A stretch of 64,000 nucleotides of DNA from Paenibacillus guangzhouensis (lineage in GTDB: Bacteria; Bacillota; Bacilli; Paenibacillales; Paenibacillaceae). Position numbers and translations under genes: made by a program. Shown piece after piece: positions 8,511 to 17,240 of the stretch. The notes under the pieces are model-generated. The model had not been told where the DNA came from and made no database searches. It saw only the letters and a program-made list of their open reading frames with translations. The stretch's first letter is position 1, and the number at the start of each line of letters is the position of its first letter. The DNA is taken from the NCBI RefSeq assembly GCF_009363075.1, contig NZ_CP045293.1, forward strand, positions 2,046,001 through 2,110,000. The letters are read 5' to 3'.

Positions 8511-9601
8511 GTCTGTACACCTCTTATTTTAGCTACACCGAGCAGAATGATCGGAAGCACGACGAACATCAGGAAAGCCATATTCCCGATTTGATCACTG
8601 AATTGGAACAGATCATTAATGTTTTTGGGGAGCATAGCAACGATGTATATGACAGGCATGAGCATATACAAGAACGGATTCATGTCCTTTTTCACCGTCT
8701 TAGCCAGCCCCATGGCTGCCGAGTAGTGCGTAATCACGAAGGTCGTGAATATCTGCATCATCCAGATGACGAGCAGCAGCGATTCATAGCGTTCGAAGAA
8801 TATGCCTGGAAATTCGAAGCTCTTGATCAACGTAATCGTCGGCCAAGCAAGGCTGATCACACCCTCAATCGTTAATGCCCCAATGACCATGACCGCCGTT
8901 GTTACGTAGAAAAGAAGCGGGATTACGATCCCGATGATTACGGCCTTTTGGGCCGTCTTTGGATTCTTCATGTACGCAAGGAGTAAGAGCATGATCTCGA
9001 ATCCGCTAAATGAAAGAGCTGTCGTCTTGACGCCTTTTAATACAGGGGTAATCCCAAGTCCGAGCACAGGCCGTAAATTATTGATGTCAAAAATCTTCAA
9101 ACTCATCACCGCGATGATGACGAATATGATAACAGTAATCGGGAAAATGATCTCAAACAGCCTGGTAATAGCGGAAAAGCCTCCAACGACAAGGTAGATT
9201 CCTACCCACATAAAGGCAATAATCATGGCTGAGCGCGGCGTCCCCTCAAGCAAGAACAGCGTATTGACTTCTGCCATGGCGCGCAGCATGACGCTTGACA
9301 TCGAGATGAAATAGACGATCATCATCAGATTCAGGAAACAGCCGATCCACTTACCGACAAGCAGTTGACTGTATTCGTAAAAGGTCATTCCGGGGAATTT
9401 CTGACTTAACTTGACGATGATCAGACCTGCGAGCATGGCGATTAATCCGCCAATGATGATCGAGAGCCAAATGTCTGGTGTCTTTACCTTCTCAACTGCG
9501 GATCTAGGAAGTGTAAGAATACCGACCCCGAGGATGTAATTGGCGACGATCACGACAGCCTGATGGGTTGTTATCTTATCCTGTGCGCTGATTTCTGCCA
9601 T
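8507..9601 (-). CDS. Spore germination permease, GerAB family
   Basis: A 364-residue integral membrane protein with about ten transmembrane helices, of the APC-superfamily endospore germination permeases. The N-terminal QAVVIVANYILGVGILTLPR is characteristic. GerAB subunits are thought to bind small-molecule germinants. The ATG at 9601 is chosen because GGGAG lies 7 nt upstream; an in-frame GTG at 9619 overlaps the stop of the upstream gene but lacks a site. It lies between the A and C subunit genes and is co-expressed with them in the forespore. Confidence 0.93.
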   Translation of the reverse strand: MAEISAQDKITTHQAVVIVANYILGVGILTLPRSAVEKVKTPDIWLSIIIGGLIAMLAGLIIVKLSQKFPGMTFYEYSQLLVGKWIGCFLNLMMIVYFISMSSVMLRAMAEVNTLFLLEGTPRSAMIIAFMWVGIYLVVGGFSAITRLFEIIFPITVIIFVIIAVMSLKIFDINNLRPVLGLGITPVLKGVKTTALSFSGFEIMLLLLAYMKNPKTAQKAVIIGIVIPLLFYVTTAVMVIGALTIEGVISLAWPTITLIKSFEFPGIFFERYESLLLVIWMMQIFTTFVITHYSAAMGLAKTVKKDMNPFLYMLMPVIYIVAMLPKNINDLFQFSDQIGNMAFLMFVVLPIILLGVAKIRGVQT

Positions 9602-9615
9602 TTGATCACTCCCTT

Positions 9616-11262
9616 TCACTTTTTGCGTATCGTATTCTTCGTATTCATCATCTTAGGCCTGCGCTTCATCAATTTGAACGGTGCGCGCACGACGAAATCC
9701 TTCCAGTCTTGCAATCGATAGGGTGCGGCCGGACTGATATACGGGACGCCGAAGCTGATCAACTTCGACAGATGACTGCAGAGCAGCAGGAAGAATAATA
9801 CAACCCCGTAGAGCCCGAATATCGCTGCGAATATCATGGCCATGAAGCGAAGGATTCGAAGCGCAATGCCAGCATTATATTGCGGAATCGCGAACGAAGA
9901 TATCGCTGTCACCGCCACGACGATCACCATGAGCGGACTGACGATTCCCGCTTGAACTGCCGCTTCGCCAATAACTAACCCGCCAACAATGCCAATGGTC
10001 TGACCGATCGGCTTAGGGAGCCTAAGTCCCGCTTCACGAAGAATCTCCAGCGCAATCTCCATGATGAGTACTTCGATAAGCGAGGGAAATGGCACGCCCA
10101 CTCTAGTCGCTGCGATGGAGAGTGCTAGCTTCGTTGGGATCAGACCTTGGTGAAACGAAATAAATGATATGTAAAGGGAAGGCCCAAACGTCGATACAAA
10201 TGCGGCAAAATACCGAAGGATGCGCACCAATGTCCCTGGGATCCAGCGCTCATAATAATCTTCAGGCGATTGAAGCAGCATGTTGAAGGTTGTCGGGACT
10301 GTTAAGACGAAAGGCGTTCCATCCAGCAGAATGGCTACCCTTCCTTCCATTAATGCGCTGATGACACGATCAAGCCGTTCCGTACTCTGAATTTGTGGGA
10401 ATGGGGATAGAAAGTTATCCTCGATGAGCTGCTCAATGTATCCTGTGTCTTGAACATCATCCAGATTAATCCTTTCAATTCGAGCTTGAACCTCCTGGAC
10501 TAATGACTCATCGGCAATATCCTTGATATATGCAATGGCAAGTTCTTTCGTTACGCGTTGTCCAACACGAAGCTCCGTAATGGTTAAGTTTGCTTTCTCA
10601 CCATGTTGTCTAAGTAGTGTTGTATTATCGCAAATGCTCTCATTAAAACCAAGTCGCGGCCCCCTAACCAAAATTTCAGAAGAAGGCTCTCCCGCACTCC
10701 GCGTAATCTCTTTTCTTGTCCCGAGAACGATGACTACTCCATCACTGTGATCCAACATGAATGCCGTATGGCCTCGCAAGAGTTCGGTCGAGAGGTCTGA
10801 GAGTCGTGCGACTTCTCTCACGATGCCGATGGACAAGACATGGTTGAGCAAATATTGCATCGTGTAAGCTGTGGTGCATGCGTATCGACTTTGATCATCG
10901 CGTGCAGCCAGATCTCCCATAAGCGATTTCAAGATATGCGTATCGATCAGATCTCGATCCGATATGCCATTAAAAAAAACGATCGCGGCTCGTTGCTTCG
11001 TATGGCCGAGATGGAACGAACGAATATTCAAATCCGTCTCATTCATAAAATGCGTCTTTACGCGATCTAAATCATTGTCTAGATTGCCGATAAAATCAGG
11101 TTGCGCTGGCTGCTGCTCCGTATTGTCTTGTACGGATTTGTCCTCTGTTCTGGATTTGGTCTGCGACATGATCCGAGACAAGGTATAAGGAATGGCTACG
11201 ACAAGAAAGGCTTGCAGGAGAACCGACCCGTTCGGAAGATAAGATACAAATGTATTCCACAT
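9616..11262 (-). CDS. Spore germination protein, GerAA family
   Basis: The 548-residue A subunit of a nutrient germinant receptor. It has a large soluble N-terminal region (residues ~30-300, with FFNGISDRDLIDTHIL and the conserved EGRVAILLDGTPFVLTVP), followed by about five membrane helices containing SFISFHQGLIPTKLALS and PFPSLIEVLIMEIALEILREA, and a basic C-terminus. Recent work treats GerA-type receptors as nutrient-gated ion channels built from this subunit. AGGTG precedes the ATG. It is first in the operon, downstream of a sigma-G-like promoter. It is complete. Confidence 0.95.
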   Translation of the reverse strand: MWNTFVSYLPNGSVLLQAFLVVAIPYTLSRIMSQTKSRTEDKSVQDNTEQQPAQPDFIGNLDNDLDRVKTHFMNETDLNIRSFHLGHTKQRAAIVFFNGISDRDLIDTHILKSLMGDLAARDDQSRYACTTAYTMQYLLNHVLSIGIVREVARLSDLSTELLRGHTAFMLDHSDGVVIVLGTRKEITRSAGEPSSEILVRGPRLGFNESICDNTTLLRQHGEKANLTITELRVGQRVTKELAIAYIKDIADESLVQEVQARIERINLDDVQDTGYIEQLIEDNFLSPFPQIQSTERLDRVISALMEGRVAILLDGTPFVLTVPTTFNMLLQSPEDYYERWIPGTLVRILRYFAAFVSTFGPSLYISFISFHQGLIPTKLALSIAATRVGVPFPSLIEVLIMEIALEILREAGLRLPKPIGQTIGIVGGLVIGEAAVQAGIVSPLMVIVVAVTAISSFAIPQYNAGIALRILRFMAMIFAAIFGLYGVVLFFLLLCSHLSKLISFGVPYISPAAPYRLQDWKDFVVRAPFKLMKRRPKMMNTKNTIRKK

Positions 11263-11280
11263 GCTTCATCACCTGTTAAA

Positions 11281-11311
11281 TAATATGTAACTTGGTAAGA
11301 TTACCTATTCA
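11281..11311 (-). promoter_or_regulatory. Sigma-G-like promoter of the germination operon
   Basis: On the minus strand TGAATA (11306-11311) and CATATTA (11281-11287) are separated by 18 bp, matching the sigma-G consensus TGMATA-N17/18-CATnnTA. It ends 18 bp before the GerAA start codon, so the mRNA leader would be short. Forespore-specific expression is what is known for ger operons. Confidence 0.75.
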
Positions 11312-11367
11312 TTGATATCATTCGGCCCTAAAATTCTGATTGATTCGGCCTCGCCGCATAACATATA

Positions 11368-11423
11368 TTGACAGGTGATTCGTGATCGGACTATAATTCA
11401 TATAATACCTAGTAACTTAGTAT
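11368..11423 (+). promoter_or_regulatory. OsmC-gene promoter with overlapping operator-like dyad
   Basis: TTGACA (11368-11373) and TATAAT (11392-11397) are consensus hexamers with an 18-bp spacer. Immediately downstream lies an imperfect dyad ATAC...GTAT (11405-11423, 14 of 18 positions symmetric) at the expected transcription start. A consensus promoter with a dyad over the start suggests repression by a dimeric regulator. Confidence 0.7.
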
Positions 11424-11451
11424 GAATTATTGATACGAAGGAGTGTCATGC

Positions 11452-11898
11452 ATGCCAAAAGTTCAAACGTTCAAAGCATCTGCCCATTTACAAGATGGCG
11501 TGAAGGTCGTTACACAAGCAAGACAATTCGAACTCATCATCGATGAGCCGAAAAACCTTGGGGGTACGGATACGGGGATGAATCCTGTCGAAGCTCTGCT
11601 CGCTTCTTTAGGCGCCTGCCAATCCATTGTCGCTCGAGTCTATGCTCCAAAGTTCGATGTTGTATTAGAAGATTTCAGAGTAGATGTTGAAGGCGAGCTG
11701 GATCTCGATGGATTTTTCAACCGTTCTGAAGTTCGGCCAGGCTATTCTGATATCCGGTATACATTCTATATCAAAACCCCCTCATCCCCCGAGAAAGTCG
11801 AACAATTCGTACAGTTTCTAGAGAGCAAATGCCCCGTGGGCGATACGATTGCGAACCCTGTTCATCTTACGCTGGATCGCATCGTGATAGAAAATTAA
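11452..11898 (+). CDS. OsmC-family peroxiredoxin-like protein
   Basis: A 148-residue OsmC/Ohr-fold protein, a thiol-dependent peroxidase family acting on organic hydroperoxides. The two redox cysteines are visible: Cys56 in SLGACQS and Cys127 in SKCPVGDTI. The start ATG at 11452 has AAGGAG 8 nt upstream; an in-frame GTG at 11443 overlaps that site and is unlikely. It is monocistronic, with a consensus promoter and an intrinsic terminator. The dyad at its transcription start and the nearby HxlR and oxidoreductase genes hint at an electrophile or peroxide response. Exact substrate is unknown. Confidence 0.88.
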   Translation: MPKVQTFKASAHLQDGVKVVTQARQFELIIDEPKNLGGTDTGMNPVEALLASLGACQSIVARVYAPKFDVVLEDFRVDVEGELDLDGFFNRSEVRPGYSDIRYTFYIKTPSSPEKVEQFVQFLESKCPVGDTIANPVHLTLDRIVIEN

Positions 11899-11930
11899 GA
11901 TTAGACTAGGCTATGCCGCAGAATACATAG

Positions 11931-11972
11931 AAGGCTACAGGGCTGCACGGGTGCATTCTTGTAGCCTTTTTA
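11931..11972 (+). terminator. Intrinsic terminator after osmC-like gene
   Basis: Arms AAGGCTACA (11931-11939) and TGTAGCCTT (11960-11968) are followed by a T-run, 33 bp after the stop codon. Confidence 0.8.
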
Positions 11973-12074
11973 CATACACACCATTCTTTACATCACTATC
12001 GCAAGACTGCATAATGATCTTCAGGTAAGTATGTATTTGAAGATCTTATACTCTACAAAAGGAGAGCGATTCTT

Positions 12075-12422
12075 GTGCGCGAAACCTGTGTCCCATCTGG
12101 CGTGAATCTCAAAGATACCGGCTTTGGATATACATTGTCCTTAATTGACGGTAAATATAAAATGATCATCATCTATTGGCTATCTGAAAAAAAGGTCATG
12201 CGTCATAATGAGCTGAAACGAAGTATCGGCAGCATTTCCTTCAAAACACTTAGTATGATGTTAAAAGAACTGGAGGCAGATGAATTGATCATACGCAAAG
12301 AATATCCTCAAATCCCGCCTAAAGTTGAATATTCCTTATCTGAACGGGGCCTTTCACTCCTTCCCATGTTGAATCTGATGTGTGAATGGGGAGAGCAAAA
12401 TCGTCTTACAGGTTGTCAATAA
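12075..12422 (+). CDS. HxlR-family (DUF24) redox-type transcriptional regulator
   Basis: A 115-residue winged-helix protein. The HxlR core spans GKYKMIIIYWLSEKKVMRHNEL through EYSLSERGLSLLPML. A cysteine near the N-terminus (Cys5 in RETCVPSG) matches the position of the redox-sensing Cys in YodB, CatR and HypR, which respond to quinones, diamide or disulfide stress. The GTG start has an AAGGAG site about 10 nt upstream. The gene converges with, and overlaps by 17 bp, the oxidoreductase gene at 12406. GGTAAGTATG upstream of it (12024-12033) recurs upstream of that oxidoreductase, supporting common control. Sensing mechanism is inferred. Confidence 0.85.
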   Translation: MRETCVPSGVNLKDTGFGYTLSLIDGKYKMIIIYWLSEKKVMRHNELKRSIGSISFKTLSMMLKELEADELIIRKEYPQIPPKVEYSLSERGLSLLPMLNLMCEWGEQNRLTGCQ

Positions 12423-12966
12423 AATGGAGGTAAGCCTGCGCGCTGCTCTCCAATTGGTTAGCAGGGGTCTCAAGTTCTAGGCCAGGTACATTCTCGCCGG
12501 CTTCCCCCTCCGTACCATAGAATGCGAAGAATGATCGATAATCTGCCTTACAGTACAGGAAGCTCGTCTCAAAAGGCGATAACAATTGGTCCAACGTATA
12601 TCGATATCTCCCCTCTTCCCGATAATCATCTTTTTTGATACCCGCCGATACAGCAAGTGCAATTTTACGATGCATTAATTTATCTCCTTTGGAACCATAT
12701 GCCCATCCATAAGCTAACACATCGTCGAACCATTTTTTGAGGAGTGGCGGACAGTTGAACCAATAGATGGGGAATTGAAAGACAATATTGCCATGCGACT
12801 CGACCAATTGTTGTTCTTGATCCACGTCGATTTGACCATCAGGATATACCTTATGCAACTCATGTACCGTATATTTATCCGGATATTGTTGGAGTTCTTC
12901 AACCCATCGTTTATTGACAACGGATGTTTCGAGGTTAGGGTGTGTGACGATAACTAGTGTTTTCAC
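12406..12966 (-). CDS. NAD(P)H-dependent oxidoreductase, flavodoxin-like fold (YwrO/KefF type)
   Basis: The 186-residue protein starts KTLVIVTHPNLETSVVNKRW, the flavin-binding loop of the flavodoxin_2/NQO1-like family, and contains FQFPIYWFNCPPLLKKWFDDVL and GWAYG, typical of YwrO/MdaB/KefF quinone reductases. Such enzymes reduce quinones and electrophiles by two electrons. It is tail-to-tail with the HxlR gene. Its upstream region carries palindromes built from GTAAG, so induction by electrophiles through the HxlR regulator is a reasonable inference. It is complete and of normal length. Confidence 0.9.
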   Translation of the reverse strand: MKTLVIVTHPNLETSVVNKRWVEELQQYPDKYTVHELHKVYPDGQIDVDQEQQLVESHGNIVFQFPIYWFNCPPLLKKWFDDVLAYGWAYGSKGDKLMHRKIALAVSAGIKKDDYREEGRYRYTLDQLLSPFETSFLYCKADYRSFFAFYGTEGEAGENVPGLELETPANQLESSAQAYLHFIDNL

Positions 12967-13024
12967 AAATAAATCCTCCTTAGTAAAATTGATGTTCTGA
13001 GTATAATCCTCCTACTACAAATAT

Positions 13025-13066
13025 GTAAGTATGCACTTTTAGTACAGGTACTTACCTTAAGGTAAG
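13025..13066. promoter_or_regulatory. GTAAG-based palindromes in divergent promoter region
   Basis: GTAAGTA (13025-13031) and TACTTAC (13049-13055) form an inverted repeat separated by 17 bp, and CTTACCTTAAGGTAAG (13051-13066) is a perfect 16-bp palindrome. They lie between the oxidoreductase gene and the divergent UbiB-like remnant. GTAAGTATG also occurs upstream of the HxlR gene. These are strong candidates for HxlR operators. Confidence 0.6.
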
Positions 13067-13091
13067 CACTCCAATCGAAAGGAGCGAATCT

Positions 13092-13881
13092 ATGTATTCT
13101 CAATTTATTTTACTTGCAATCATCATGACCTTTATTATCGGTCGGTTGATCGGGACGAAAATCAGTTTCTTTAAACAAGTGATGGCTTCGTTATTCAGCG
13201 TCATCGTGACATCTACGGTGTACTGGTATACATATCTGCGCTATCATGACAGTGATAGCTTTAATGTCGACGGTTGGTTATGGCTGCTCAGTTTGGTGAT
13301 CGTCTCCTTGCTCTTCTACCTCTTGTTCGAGATCTTTGATCCCATCGCACTGAATGACCTAGGCGATCGTCTCGCCGATACGAGAAACCCAATTCGCAAG
13401 CTGTTCGGTTGGTGGCGTAGACAGCGAAGATATATCCAAGTGCTCTTTATCGCGCTTAAGCACGGTGTAGGTAAGAATCTTGCCGTCAGACGAACACCGA
13501 TGTCAGACCAGAAGCTGGCGGTATCGCTTCGGCGAACGCTAGAGGATTGCGGAGGGTTCTTCATCAAATTCGGTCAAGTATTATCGACGCGTTCGGATCT
13601 GCTGCCTCAACCCATCATTGAAGAATTATCTATTTTGCAGGAGAACGTCTCCAAGTTAACGACAGCCCAAGTGGAGGCAATATTGAACAAAGAATTGAAG
13701 CGACCAAAAGACGAGACGTTCCTCGCATTCGAGATGGAACCTCTCGCCGCCGCTTCCATCGGCCAATGAAGCGTATCCGATCATCAGCATCTTTGGATAC
13801 GCGGGAATATTGATTAGCGCGATTTTGTTAATCCGAGTCGCCATCCACGCGGTACGTCACTTGAAGCAAATGAACGAATAA
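13092..13881 (+). pseudogene. UbiB/AarF (ABC1 kinase-like) gene with internal deletion
   Basis: The frame 13092-13769 encodes 225 residues: two N-terminal membrane segments, then the conserved start of the UbiB family (GGFFIKFGQVLSTRSDLLP ... PLAAASIGQ), then an abrupt TGA. In intact members SIGQ is followed by ~300 residues of atypical kinase. Beyond the stop, another frame reads YPIISIFGYAGILISAILL and ends at 13881, which resembles the C-terminal membrane tail of the same family. The simplest reading is a deletion joining N- and C-terminal ends out of frame and removing the catalytic core. UbiB proteins support isoprenoid quinone synthesis; this copy cannot have kinase activity. Confidence 0.75.
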
Positions 13882-13882
13882 T

Positions 13883-13922
13883 AAAAAGGCAGAAGCCCGA
13901 TGAATCGGATTCTGCCTTTTTG
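13883..13922. terminator. Bidirectional intrinsic terminator
   Basis: Arms AAAAAGGCAGAA (13883-13894) and TTCTGCCTTTTT (13910-13921) give terminators in both directions, serving the UbiB remnant (plus) and the SgrR-type gene (minus). Confidence 0.85.
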
Positions 13923-13954
13923 CTATGATTCGATTGAGAATTGCACGTTCGGTA

Positions 13955-15802
13955 TTATTTTTTCATCCATAACTTATAATAGTCGACCCAGCCCAGCGCG
14001 TTAATGTCTACGCCTGCTAATTCAGGTTGCGCGAGCATCGTGATGCGGTTCCGATATAACGGAAGAAACCCGCCATGCGTTAACAAGAGGCGTTCGAATG
14101 CTCTCCATTGCTGATATCGTTCGGATCGATCTGGTGTCCCGTATAACATCTGAGCTGTGTGTTCAAACCGTTCTCTTTGTTCTTCGTTCGCATGCAAATA
14201 GAGATAGCTGTTCCTCGACAAGAACATATGCAGCAAAGAAAGTTCAAAATCATCGCCAATTGAGGCACTATCGTGGATGACATCTGCCTCCATTACTCGT
14301 ATTGGATTTAATAATTCTTCGGTTGTAAATTGATACACCTCTAATCTGATCCCATACGCCGCACATCGCATTTTGATCCATTCTGCATCTTGTCGATGGT
14401 CGTCTTCCATAAACGTGTATAGGCGAAGCACCTCGCCTTGATAATTGCTCTTCGTTAGCAATGCATGAACTTCGTGCTCATCATTGATGCCTCGGATCTG
14501 TGGCTCGTTGTCATGATCGCCTTCAAAGAACTCATCTGTAAGTAAACGATGAACAGGTTCAATCCCCTCTCCACCTAACGCCAACATGTAGTCCTTGGTA
14601 TCAAGAATCAGGGCAAGCGCTTGTCTAAAATGTGGGGACGCCGTAACACCTTCTCGCATCTGTTGTAAGCTAAGATAGGTAATATTACATTCCATCCTTG
14701 CTGTTCGTCTGTCTGCAGTGATTCCCGTTTGATATGGATTCATGCTAGATATCGATTGTTCTCGTGGTGAGATATACTCCAAGTCGTATGAAGATCCAAG
14801 CCTTCCAGGGTCATCCAATAGATTCGACACGAACCAGATCTCAACCCGATCCAACAAGGCTCGTTCGCGAAAATACGAAGGAAAAGCCTCCAACACCAGC
14901 ATGGAATCATCATTTCTGATTAAACGGAAGGGGCCTGTTCCTATAAATTGATCACGGCCGTTCAACTGGCATCGTTCAACCGCTTGTACTTGCACAATGG
15001 ACAGATGCGGACTGCACAGGAGACGATCGAACCAATAACATGAGTTATGAAGATGGATCTGTAGGGTATATGCATCGATCACATCCATCTGTTCAATGAT
15101 CTCTACCATCCATCGATAGGGTGAATTGTCCAACTTCACACGATCAAATGTATACCAGATGTCCGTTGTATCAAGCTCTTTGCCATTATGAAATTGTACC
15201 CCTTTGCGTAAATAGATGGTCCAGATTCGACCATCATGACTAGAGGCGGCATGATGCGCCAAATGCGCGACTGTTCGTTGCGTAAGAGGATCATAACGAA
15301 ATAAGGTATCCGCCATTTGCATGATGATATGACACTCAGAGCGCAGATACATATGGATGGGATCTAATCGGGTCAATGGATCGTCAAAGCGTAATCGTAA
15401 GGTGTCATGCGGTTTATCCTGACGCATTTCTTGCTGATAGCCAAACTGTGTATCGAACCAATTCCGGAACTGTTCGGAAGCGAATGGGAGCCTATGTCTA
15501 TATTGCTGATGCAGCGCTAATGCTTCCTTTATTTTCCCTTGATAGACTAGCTCTTTAGCCGTCCTCAGATAGTATTCGTCTAGCGTTACGAGCAATATTA
15601 GTTGTGAATGATTCCCTCTTCCTCGCCCAGGTACCCATTGAATCATTCCCTGGTCTACCATCTTGCGAATAATGAGTTTTGCATTCCGAACGGTGCAGCA
15701 GAGGAGCTCAGATAATTGATCCATCGTGATCGTTATTCCTTGCAGGAGAGGCGCGTCCGGATACCGGGAGCATATCCGATCGTAGTCATCGAGTAATGGC
15801 AT
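13955..15802 (-). CDS. SgrR-family transcriptional regulator
   Basis: The 615-residue protein combines an N-terminal SgrR-type DNA-binding domain (about 1-110, with a winged helix around LSELLCCTVRNAKLIIRKM and VPGRGRGNHS) with a C-terminal family 5 solute-binding domain (RKGVQFHNGKELDTTDIWYTFDR is the classic SBP_bac_5 stretch). It has no signal peptide, so the binding domain senses a cytoplasmic ligand. SgrR-type regulators control adjacent transporters, and here an MFS transporter is divergent with a 109-bp intergenic region. The likely role is ligand-dependent control of that transporter. Ligand unknown. Confidence 0.88.
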   Translation of the reverse strand: MPLLDDYDRICSRYPDAPLLQGITITMDQLSELLCCTVRNAKLIIRKMVDQGMIQWVPGRGRGNHSQLILLVTLDEYYLRTAKELVYQGKIKEALALHQQYRHRLPFASEQFRNWFDTQFGYQQEMRQDKPHDTLRLRFDDPLTRLDPIHMYLRSECHIIMQMADTLFRYDPLTQRTVAHLAHHAASSHDGRIWTIYLRKGVQFHNGKELDTTDIWYTFDRVKLDNSPYRWMVEIIEQMDVIDAYTLQIHLHNSCYWFDRLLCSPHLSIVQVQAVERCQLNGRDQFIGTGPFRLIRNDDSMLVLEAFPSYFRERALLDRVEIWFVSNLLDDPGRLGSSYDLEYISPREQSISSMNPYQTGITADRRTARMECNITYLSLQQMREGVTASPHFRQALALILDTKDYMLALGGEGIEPVHRLLTDEFFEGDHDNEPQIRGINDEHEVHALLTKSNYQGEVLRLYTFMEDDHRQDAEWIKMRCAAYGIRLEVYQFTTEELLNPIRVMEADVIHDSASIGDDFELSLLHMFLSRNSYLYLHANEEQRERFEHTAQMLYGTPDRSERYQQWRAFERLLLTHGGFLPLYRNRITMLAQPELAGVDINALGWVDYYKLWMKK

Positions 15803-15911
15803 CTTCTATATTCCTTTCTAAGAAAAGCTGAAAAAAAGGTTGTGCTATCTCTTCCCTTTTTGCATTTCATCACATGACTTACACTGGATTGAAATCAAAG
15901 GGGGAACTTGT

Positions 15912-17171
15912 ATGAGAAACTTCAAGCATAACTGGAAAAAAATGATGCACAACTATCATATCACGATCCAAATCAGAATGTTTGGCGAGTTGCTAACTAG
16001 CTTAACCAGTTCCATGCTTGCGCCTTTTCTACTCTTGTATTTACACGAGAAGCTGGACGGCTCCGTGCTATTACCACTGATGATTGTCGGTCTGCAGCCT
16101 CTCACCGAGATTTTTGTGACGATTGCTGGGGGGAGTATCACCGATCGTTATGGGAGAAAACCAATCATTATCATCGCGTTATTCATGCAAGTCATCGCCA
16201 TGGCAGGATTTATGTTCGCTGAATCTGTCTGGTTATTTGCGAGTCTTTACGTTCTAAACGGCATTGGTCACTCGCTCTATATTCCGGCAGAACGTGCTCA
16301 AATTGCCGATGTTGTCCCCGATGAGAAACGGGCTGAAATGTATGGCATATTAAACACATTGAGTTATGTAGGTCAAGGCCTTGGTCCGCTGCTAGGGATG
16401 CTGGTATTTGCTTATGAACCCGCTCTCGCATTTGGATTGCAAGCCTGCTCGCTGCTCCTCTATCTCATCGTATTCTGGAAGATGATCGATGAGACAGCGC
16501 CTGGCGTCGCACCAACACATGACATGATAAATGATGATCGAACCGCTCCACGTGTCGATGACCATTCGCGATCTATTGTGGAACGAACAAAGCGGTATCT
16601 ATTCCAACACCAACACGTGTTTCTCTTAATGCTGTGTGCATTGCCGATCAGCTTCTTCTATGCGCAGACAGAGACGACGTTTCGGTTACATGCGCAATCC
16701 GTCTTTACAGATTACTTGACCGTCATCGCGATTCTTGCAACGGTAAAGGCATGTCTCTCCGTCGCATTGCAAATCTGGCTCATTCGAGTAACAGAGCGAT
16801 TCTCGCTCTTATCGATCATGCTCATCACCTGTCTCTGTTATGTCATCACGTCATTGATTTATGGGTATTCCACCCTATTATGGCCATTGCTAGCAGCACA
16901 AGTAACGATGACCATTGGCGAAAGCTTAGGACTGACACGATTACAGCAGTATGTTGCAGGCATTGCCCCGCCGACACATCGCGGAATATATTTCTCTATT
17001 CATGGTACGCACTGGGATATCTCCCGAACGATTGGACCTTTGCTAGGCGGGATCCTATTCGTGCAAGCAGGAGGTGCTGTCGTATTCGCAATAACTGCTC
17101 TGTTATTAACTCTTTCATATTTCTCCTATCGCTTTGTGTTGAATCGACATGTGTCGTCACATCAAGCTTGA
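15912..17171 (+). CDS. MFS transporter
   Basis: A 419-residue protein with about 12 membrane helices. The MFS signature between TM2 and TM3 is clear: GGSITDRYGRKPIIIIALF. An amphipathic N-terminus precedes TM1. The ATG at 15912 is chosen because AAAGGGGG lies 7 nt upstream; an upstream in-frame start would add 24 residues without a ribosome binding site. It is divergent from the SgrR-type regulator, which suggests export or import of the ligand that regulator binds. Direction and substrate cannot be told from sequence. Confidence 0.9.
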   Translation: MRNFKHNWKKMMHNYHITIQIRMFGELLTSLTSSMLAPFLLLYLHEKLDGSVLLPLMIVGLQPLTEIFVTIAGGSITDRYGRKPIIIIALFMQVIAMAGFMFAESVWLFASLYVLNGIGHSLYIPAERAQIADVVPDEKRAEMYGILNTLSYVGQGLGPLLGMLVFAYEPALAFGLQACSLLLYLIVFWKMIDETAPGVAPTHDMINDDRTAPRVDDHSRSIVERTKRYLFQHQHVFLLMLCALPISFFYAQTETTFRLHAQSVFTDYLTVIAILATVKACLSVALQIWLIRVTERFSLLSIMLITCLCYVITSLIYGYSTLLWPLLAAQVTMTIGESLGLTRLQQYVAGIAPPTHRGIYFSIHGTHWDISRTIGPLLGGILFVQAGGAVVFAITALLLTLSYFSYRFVLNRHVSSHQA

Positions 17172-17188
17172 AATTGCAGTTGAAATAT

Positions 17189-17216
17189 AAAAAAGCCTGG
17201 AATCCCAGGCTTTTTT
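17189..17216. terminator. Bidirectional intrinsic terminator
   Basis: Stem AAAAGCCTGG/CCAGGCTTTT with loop AATC, flanked by A-run and T-run, lies between the convergent MFS and DUF4132-type genes. Confidence 0.9.
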
Positions 17217-17240
17217 ATTGCATCATAACGATTACTTTTC

